Assembly (NCBI GenBank): GCA_028753945.1
Contig: JAPNXP010000001.1
Location: forward strand, 5,570,501 to 5,634,500
Origin: Hexactinellida sp. DTS-2022
Lineage: Eukaryota; Porifera; Hexactinellida
DNA: 64,000 nt
Reading direction: 5' to 3'
The first letter of the stretch is position 1; the number at the start of each line of letters is the position of its first letter. Positions 57,078 to 64,000 of the stretch are shown one piece after another. The position numbers and the translations under genes were made by a program. The notes beneath the pieces are model-generated. The model was given only the letters and a program-made list of their open reading frames with translations. It was not told the DNA's origin and searched no databases.

Positions 57078-57280
57078 GTGATTACCCTATAATATAGATA
57101 GATAGATAGAATGATAAACTTATAAATCACATTCGTCAGAAATCATTCAAACATCAAATGGTTGGGAATTTTTCCCCTAGTCTTTGAAATAGTATGAAAT
57201 AGCTTTTTGAAGGTGATGAAGATTTCCTTTAGGCCTAAGTAATACTCCTTTCCTGAGATAAGAATGAAAATCACTATAAT

Positions 57281-59719
57281 TTGAATAAACGAACAAATCC
57301 CGAATTGTGTCTTATTGTTTACTTCAAAATGTTGATGCGAAAACAGAATTTCAATCAAGTTCAAGAAGAAAACTCTTGTAGCTCCGTTTTTTCTTCCGTG
57401 GAAATAGCTCACATAATGAATATATATTCTAGTCCCTGCCCTTCTGTCCACGGTGCATTGCGTCAGAGATATTATCGAATGAGAAAGAAATATCTTGTTA
57501 AGAATAATACTCTTTACCAGTCAGACACTCCTACAGGCAATTTATTGCAAGTTGTCCCTAAAGATAATTTATTCGATCTCTTTGATAAAGTGCATGGCGA
57601 GGATGGGAAGCACCTTGGAAGGGATCGCTTGTATGTCGAGCTGAAAAAGCGATTTACAGGATTTTCTAGGAAAGTAGTCCTTGCCTTTGTAGGATTGTGC
57701 CAAGAATGCCAACTACAAAAATCAAAGAAATCCATCAAAAGCTTCGTTACCAAACCGATTCATAGTAATGACTTTGCATCTAGAGGCCAAGTAGACCTCA
57801 TAGAAATGCAGGCTAGTGGAGAAATATACTCACCATATAACTTCTTGCTAGTATATCAGGATCATCTCACAAAGTTTGTGGTCCTTCGCCCTCTAAAATC
57901 AAAAACCGCTACCGAGGTTTCATCTACGCTCCTTGATATATTTTGTCTCATTGGCTCACCCCATATATTGCAAAGCGATAATGGGAGAGAATTCAAGAAC
58001 GTTAATTTAGCCACCATGATAAGAGAGCTGTGGCCCAGCTGTAAGATAGTGCATGGAAAACCTAGACATCCTCAGAGTCAGGGTTCAGTAGAGAGGGTCA
58101 ATCGAGAAATCAAAAAGGTCCTAGGTGCACTAATGCGCAAAAATGAAGACCCTTGTTGGGTAAAATATGTCTCTATCGCCCAACACTCCATAAACACAAG
58201 CCACACTCCACTCTTGAAAACAAATCTCCTTACAGAGTGTTATTCGGAAGAGAAGCAACCAAGGGCCTGGGTGATCTCGGTATTCCTGAAAATATTTCTA
58301 ATTACATATCTACAGAGGAAGAATTAAATCTGTAAGTTAATTATTACAAGCGAATTGTGTGTGCTTCCGCTGCGCGGCTGCGGATATTGAGTGTCCGGAT
58401 AAGAAATACTTTGGGTGCTTCATCGATACCAATCAGCTAGTAATTATGATAGTATGTATATATTCAGTGGTGTAGGCAGGATTAAGTTTGTTCATTCTGG
58501 TGTGTGGACACAGTATCACAGCCGAAGCGCAAGCACGCGAAGCGCTTATATCAAATTAAATCAGTGGTTCCATCACTGCTGATATTTGTAGTAATAAGTT
58601 TATAAAAACTATCATAAAAACTATAATATTAATTCATTATTTAGACTACTTGAACAAGATCAAGAATTTAATGAAGATTACCCGGTAGATAGTAGTTCGA
58701 GCACACCTACATGGAGTCACACTGATCTATCTGCTCATTTTTGTGCCGATGTGAATCCAGAATACGTTCCAGATTATTGATTGGAATTAGATGATTCCTA
58801 TACCAGAGAAATCACGCACAACAACTATGGGAATGTGTTAATCGTTCCCTACAATTACATACTTGATAATCCGAAGTTTCTTTCAACTCCGATAGATACA
58901 AATACAAGGCCATCCATTCCTGTACTCCAATGTGCTACTCCATCAGAAAATCAGCCCGCATCTCCATTGCTTATTCCAGTTCCTGAATATTCATGTCAAC
59001 AACCACTTTATAACAATTTGAATCCATCTTACCCGTCTCAATATGCTTCCTGTTCGTACATACCACCACCGTCGCTACAATTAGAGACTGCTGTACCTGT
59101 ATGCACAGTTTGTAAGGGTGAGTGCACAGGTGCTCACAGTTGTCCAGGTTGTCATAGACCTATCCATACGATTTGTGGACAGACTGTTGGTGAGGAAGGC
59201 TACGGATGTCCTGTCTGGTGCATCTCCTGATCATTAGAGAATAGAGCTGATAGCATCCAGGATGGAAGAGTAGCAGCTAAAAGGGGACAAGAAAAACAAA
59301 TCAAAAGAATGGTAAAGCAGTCAAACAAAAAGATTAAACTCGTTGACGTTGGTCAAAATGTCCTTATACCTATCCCCATAGTTGATAGAAAATCACCTTT
59401 TGATCCTCAAAACCTTCCTGGAGTAGTATTGCAAAGGTTAGTTGATGGGATGTATCAAATAGGGACTACCCACGGGATACTCGATCACCTATTTACATCG
59501 AGCCAGTTTGAATCTTCCCTTTCTTACTTTCTATCACCCGAAGATGTCCCAGATAACCGAGTAACCTTAAGAGAATCAATTCTTCATCATTCCTTTGGTA
59601 AGAATAAGCTACAATGTAATTGTACAGCTGGCTGCAATTCGAATAGATGCAAGTGCAAGCGTTCTAACAGAATTTGTAATTCAAAGTGTCATAAGTCGCT
59701 TATCTGCCATAATAAATAG
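57281..59719 (+). pseudogene. KRBA2/SCAND3-type integrase with PHD-like and CXC-like Cys domains
   Basis: Exon 1 (57281 or later to 58331): an H2C2-like zinc region (VHGEDGKHLGRDRL ... CQECQ), then the integrase core with GQVDLIEMQASG, HILQSDNGREFKN and HPQSQGSVERVNREI, the D,D,E triad. A one-base shift near 58215 moves the last part to another frame (SPYRVLFGREATKGLGDLGI). The intron is 58332-58644. Exon 2 (58645-59719) is one frame holding two TGA stops (58778, 59228). It includes CTVCKGECTGAHSCPGCHRP, HTICGQTVGEEGYGCPVW and, at the end, CNCTAGCNSNRCKCKRSNRI followed by CNSKCH. This order is characteristic of KRBA2-like transposon integrases. It would insert the element into DNA in the nucleus. 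Three lesions suggest it is inactive. Confidence 0.88.
58332..58644 (+). other. Intron of the integrase gene
   Basis: Donor CTGTAAGT, acceptor TTCATTATTTAG; removal joins EEELN to LLLEQDQEFNEDYPVD in frame. 313 nt, longer than the host-gene introns, and it contains a GC-rich GAAGCGC palindrome-like patch (58530-58548). Confidence 0.75.
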
Positions 59720-60000
59720 GACTCTTGATTAAGAGATCATAAAGTTCTCTCTATAGAAATAATCTTGTATAAGAAATAAAATGCCTAACACAAAGTATTG
59801 ATAGTCATTGCAGTCCCGTAGGTAGAGATCACTGCCAATAATGCAATATTATTAGGTAGATCCAATTCATTACTTTCAAATATAATACAATACAATATAA
59901 TATATTATAACCTAAATTATATAATACCATATATTATATATATTAACTATAATATAAATTTATTATAATATACAATATATAATACAATACATTAAATAAC
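59720..60000. other. AT-only low-complexity tail of transposon 2
   Basis: 59876-59995 is almost entirely A and T with ATATAATA motifs. No gene. Confidence 0.6.
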
Positions 60001-60349
60001 CGGCATGTTCTTATATCCGACATAAATTATATAGGGTATATGGCAACCGTTTTCCAACATAGTGTTCTTATAAAGCGATATGTTCTTATAAACCGGTGTG
60101 CCTATATCCGACATCTACTGTAATGCAATACACCAATTCTGGTGAATATATAACAATAATCGCGTGATAGAATGAGAAATAAATGCATTTAATTAATAGT
60201 GATAGATATAGAACACCCATTCTATTTATAAATTAATGGAAACGCATCTGGCCTAGGCTAAACGCGTTTGGCGTATGTTTTCAGGCTAAACGCGTTTGGC
60301 CTAGGCTAAACGCGTTTAGCCTGTAAACGCATTTGGCCTGCAACAGATA

Positions 60350-60929
60350 CACTGACATAATTAATCGCTCTGTCTTTAACTTATAGAGACTGTTGCAATT
60401 AGATTATTGGGGTTATCGAGTGTGCGGGATTGAAATTTTATAGCCAAATTAATTAATTAATTATGTATGGCAAAATAATTTAAATTAATTATTGTAAGTT
60501 GACATTGAAATTGGTGTTATATTATAAATAATATTAATAATTATTTATACTAATTAATTAAATATCATTAATCTCAGAGATTATAGAAGATAGAAACAAA
60601 TTTCAAATTTATCAATTGATCCTTATGCCACGTAACACCTCTACAAATGGGTCTTGACACCTTGAGGTGTTGATGACATCGTTAAAAAAATGTGTTTTCA
60701 CAATTTTGTGAATTATATAATTCAAATGGGTCGGTTGGTTTGCGGTGATCACCCAACACGGACATAAAAAATGCTGACTCATCACTTATTATATTCTAAT
60801 GAAACTTGAATATCTTTGAAATGAAGTGATCAAAATCGAAACTTCCAACTCACTAAGGGTCGTTGCCTTTTGAAACACCTTTCTGAAATAATTTAACACC
60901 TTCATAGTGATGATGACATGGCGGAAAAA
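60350..60929 (+). repeat. R body, copy 14, right of transposon 2
   Basis: Resumes CACTGACATAATTAATCG and GGGGTTATCGAGTGTGCGG, ending GATGATGACATGGCGG. Confidence 0.85.
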
Positions 60930-61052
60930 AAATCCAAAATTGCAGCCTGTGCCGACAGGATGTTACTTTGGAGGCACTATCAATAAACCACCAACTAAAT
61001 ATAATGCCACCAAAGGAACATGCGTCGGAACAGGCTGCAATTTTGGATTTTT
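60930..61052 (+). repeat. R hairpin 12
   Basis: Left arm GACAGGATGTTACTTTGG; right arm CGTCGGAACAGGC. Confidence 0.92.
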
Positions 61053-62356
61053 ATTTTTATTTTCTCCGTAGACTGTGCCCTGGCCAGAGCATTGGAGTTG
61101 ATGGGCTAAAACTTGGCATGTAGGTGCGGTTGGACCGTCTAATTTGCACCTGGGGTTACGTTTTTTGCTTAACAAATTTTGGACACATTTTTGACACCTT
61201 TCAAAATTTATCTGGTCCATAACTAAAAAGATGTTTACTAAACCCCCAAATTTTATTTCATATTTGGATTCACCATAAAATTCTGCATCTGATGGGAGAA
61301 GAAATTTTTCAATAAAGGGGTCAATTTCTGCCATAAATGGGGGTTGAAATTTCTTTGTTTACTCACACTTCAATTTCAGTCAAGTGTTAAATCTAATTCT
61401 ATTGTTTCAACTTGTAATAATTATTTTGATTTAACTTGTTAAATCCTACTCTAGTGATTCAACTTGCGATAAATATATTGATTTAACTTATAAATTCCAG
61501 CTGACTTCTATTTAATTGTAGTATTACTATACAATGGATTATATAAAATATTTTAATATAAGGAATTTGTTGACTAAACTCAAATCACCGTGGATAACAT
61601 TGCTAAAATAAATAATAAATAATTTAACTTATTATCAAAACATAATGAATGAATGGCATTAAACTAAAGATGGTTTATGATAGAACCGTTAAGATTTTAC
61701 ATTCCACAACAACGACAGATTAAGTGATTATATTTATTTCGGCGAGAATATTCTTGCACAATTAATGTACTGACATAATTAATTATTAATTAATTCCTTT
61801 TGTATATAACTTATAGACGGTTCCAATTGGATTATGGTGGTTATTGAGTTCGTGGAATTCAAATATTATAGTGAAATTCAATTTAAATTAATAATAATTG
61901 CAAATAATTGAACTTAATTTATTTTGCTGTACATAATAATGGTGTTAAATTATCAATTTATTAATTAAATATTTATACTAATTAGCTAAATTTCATTAAT
62001 CTCAGAGATGATACAAGATAGAAACAAACTTTCAATTTATCAATTGGTCCTTATGCCACGTAGCACCTATACAAGTGGGTCTTGACACCTTGAGGTGATG
62101 ATGACATCGTAAAAAAAATGTATTTTTACAATTTTGTGAATTAAATAATTCGCATGGGTTGGTTGGAGTTGGATGAATACCCAACACGCACCTAAAAATG
62201 CTGACTCAGCACATATTATATTCTACTGAAACTTGAATATCTCTCAAATGAAGTGAGAAAGATGGAAACTTCTACCACTCTAAGGGTCGTAGCCTTCTGA
62301 AACACCTTTCTGAAATAATTTAACACCTTTATAGTGATGATGACTTGGCGAAAAAA
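61053..62356 (+). repeat. R body, copy 15, short-plus-long fusion
   Basis: TTCTCCGTAGACTGTGCCCT to GATGATGACTTGGCG; junction AGAACCGTTAAGATTTTACA at 61682. Site variant CACAATTAATGTACTGAC, uninserted. Confidence 0.83.
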
Positions 62357-62475
62357 AATCCAAAATTGCAGCCTGTACCGACAGCATGTTCCATTGGAGG
62401 CACTATCAATAAACCACCTACAAAATATAGTGCTACCAAAGGAACATGCGTCGGCACAGGCTGCAATTTTGGATT
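62357..62475 (+). repeat. R hairpin 13
   Basis: Complete; left arm CTGTACCGACAGC. Confidence 0.92.
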
Positions 62476-62848
62476 ATTTTTACTTGTAATTATTATATTG
62501 ATTTAACTTGTCCAATCCTACTCTATTGATTCAACTTGCGATAATTAAATTGATTCAACTTATAAATTCCAGCTGGCTTCTATTTAATTGTAGTATTACT
62601 ATACAATGGATTAAATAAAATATAATAGTATAAGTAATTTGTTGACTAAACTCAATTCACCGTGGATAACATTGCTAAAATAACTAACTAATAATATAAT
62701 TTATTATCAATACATAATGAGTGAATGGCATTAAACTCTAGATGGTTTATGATAGAAACAAACTTCAAATTTATCTACCGTTCCTTGTGACTCAGACCAA
62801 ATAAAAAATGCTTCTTCACACCTTGGGCGTTGATGACTTGGCGAAAAA
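62476..62848 (+). repeat. R body, copy 16, truncated
   Basis: Starts inside the TTGATTTAACTTG stretch, ends GGGCGTTGATGACTTGGCG. Confidence 0.8.
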
Positions 62849-62970
62849 AAATCCAAAATTTCAGCCTGCGCCGACAGCATTTTCCTTTGGAGGCACTATC
62901 AATGAACAACACAAAAATATAGTGCCACCAAAGGAACATGCGTCGGCACAGGCTGAAATTTTGGATTTTT
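62849..62970 (+). repeat. R hairpin 14
   Basis: Both arms carry compensating changes: TTTCAGCC on the left and GGCTGAAA on the right, keeping the stem paired. Confidence 0.93.
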
Positions 62971-63456
62971 ATTATTAGTCCGTCTCCTCTCCACAGATTA
63001 GAGTATTATTAACTAAGAGCCCAAATTTTCACGATATGTGTCTCATGGGTTACAGATGTGCACCTGGGGTCACGATTTTTGATTACATTTTTTTGGACAC
63101 ATTTGACACCTATTCAATGTTAGAAAAGGAACAATAAATAGTGCGCGAAAATTAAATTTATATGCATTCGATAGAGAATTAAATTCTACACCTTTTCACA
63201 GTGCACGAATTTTCAAATTGCGCTTCGTTTGTGCCACAATTGAGTTGCAAAATCCCTTTGTTTACTAACACTTCAGTTCAATTGAAAGTGTTAAATCTAA
63301 TTCTATTGTTTCAACTTGTGATACTTATATTGATTCCACTTGTGAGATCGAGTAGGCTTCTATTTTCTAATTGAAAACTAAGATTTTACATTCCATAACA
63401 ACGACAGATTATGTGATTATATTTACTTCTGCGATAATATTCTTGCACAATGGATA
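62971..63456 (+). repeat. R body, copy 17
   Basis: GTCCGTCTCCTCTCCACAG to TTGCACAATGGATA, the GATA target of transposon 3. Confidence 0.85.
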
Positions 63457-64000
63457 TGTTGCAGTCCAAACGCGTTTCGACTAGTTGGAACGCGTTTCGA
63501 CTGCTTTTCTAGTGCAAATGCGTTTCCAATCTTAATTGTTTATCATGGGTATTTATTAAGTCAACTGTAAATAAATTGAATATCTAATTAGCTTAATTAA
63601 TTATGAAATATTTAATATTATTAATTTAATTATTTCATAAAGGAATCCAACTTAGATTGTTTACAATTTTGTGTGAATACTTGAATACAGGAGTTTTTTT
63701 AAGGTCGATCTTGGTGCTCAATTTGCACCAAGATTTTTGTAATTATATCACGATTTGTGTCGGCAGCGGCCTCTGCAGTGTTGAGTTACACCACGATTAA
63801 GGGTTGGCCGCAGCCGCTGCAGTTTTGAGTTACACTAAGGTCGCGCTGAGTTGCACCAAGGTCTGAACCTTAAAAAACACCCTGCTTGATTAGCCTTTTG
63901 ATTTATCTTGTCTACAAGAGATGCGATTACATTATATTCCTCTGTCATAGATTGCTCTTTTAAGAAATATTGATATTTTGGACTCAAGACAAAGCATCTC
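63457..64000. mobile_element. Ginger-like transposon 3, left end only
   Basis: Starts TGTTGCAGTCCAAACGCG after GATA (63453-63456). Outer zone AACGCGTTTCGACT twice in alternating form, then AAATGCGTTTCCAAT, like transposon 2. The right end lies outside the window; no gene seen so far. Confidence 0.7.
63688..63884. mobile_element. hAT MITE, 197 bp
   Basis: Left CAGGAGTTTTTTTAAGGTC, right inverse CAGGGTGTTTTTTAAGGTTC; flanks CTTGAATA and CTTGATTA (7 of 8). Interior CTTGGTGC...GCACCAAG and GTTGAGTTACAC motifs. Confidence 0.88.

Larger units (their letters stand above)
55722..60345 (+). mobile_element. Ginger-like integrase transposon 2 (KRBA2-type), 4.6 kb
   Basis: Ends TGTTGCAGGCCAAATGCG and CGCATTTGGCCTGCAACA; exact 4-bp duplication GATA (55718-55721, 60346-60349). 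Terminal repeats are about 340 bp (60001-60345 on the right; left 55722-55837 plus 56491-56710, split by a hAT MITE). The outer zones carry several palindromic AAACGCGTTT decamers; the inner zones share GATGTCGGATATAGGCACAC. The single gene inside encodes integrase and Cys-rich domains. TG...CA ends, a short duplication and an integrase gene match Ginger-type DNA transposons. Confidence 0.85.

Noticed and set aside
58778-59230. In-frame TGA codons (58778, 59228, and 2616 before the peptidase Cys) as possible recoded TGA
   Set aside because: Other genes here end normally at TGA (13432) and the same elements also carry TAG/TAA stops and frameshifts, so ordinary decay explains them. No SECIS-like structure was sought with tools.
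37578-61334. Recurrent minus-strand frame MQIRRS..RTYMPSF...WPGHRLRR in many R copies as a small gene
   Set aside because: It has no ATG (starts GTG), substitutions fall on all codon positions, and at least one copy is frameshifted (49250); it follows from R conservation.
36118-62970. Repeated hairpins with spacers as a CRISPR-like or retron-like array
   Set aside because: Eukaryotic context, long variable spacing, reversed copies and no cas or retron RT nearby.

Overview
The window reads as repeat-rich, AT-rich nuclear DNA of an invertebrate animal. The evidence is spliceosomal introns with GT-AG ends (62, 59 and 313 nt), THAP/P-type transposases, KRBA2/SCAND3-type integrase genes, Ty3/gypsy retroelements and many hAT-type miniature elements with 8-bp target duplications. 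I saw no bacterial operon, CRISPR array, rRNA or tRNA gene. A hexactinellid sponge or another small-intron metazoan would fit, but the sequence alone does not fix the species.

Host-like genes are few. A 277-codon reading frame without an ATG (12601-13434) is followed 92 bp later by an intact 306-residue CX5R tyrosine phosphatase (13526-14446). A compact three-exon gene (40872-41331, 112 residues, TATA box at 40790) is visible only after splicing, so simple ORF scanning misses it. At the left there are decayed fragments: a C48/Ulp1-like peptidase with a PHD finger (2215-2990, minus) and a THAP-like N-terminus (3953-4219).

From about 15.6 kb to 63.5 kb the scaffold is one repeat family, here called R. 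Each unit runs from an array of a roughly 60-bp palindromic minisatellite (motif TGTGCCGAC...GTGGCCCAG), through a 0.7-1.4 kb AT-rich body, to a roughly 120-bp perfect-looking hairpin. Fourteen hairpins are listed. Other elements have inserted into R. Ty3/gypsy-1 (16828-22308) has a fold-back duplication of its gag end. Three related integrase-type (Ginger-like) DNA transposons (22817-27004, 55722-60345 and 63457-end) all sit at the same GATA of R. A giant P/THAP element (27256-35774) has terminal arms of about 1 kb. Ty3/gypsy-2 (42098-46099, minus) is decayed. Many hAT and TA-flanked MITEs sit inside those. The left part (1-15.6 kb) holds a second P/THAP transposase pseudogene (7174-9262, minus) and fold-back relatives of the giant element.

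The most interesting features are the repeated use of one GATA target inside R by three differently ended integrase-type transposons, the conserved long palindrome next to the P/THAP genes, and the hidden three-exon gene.
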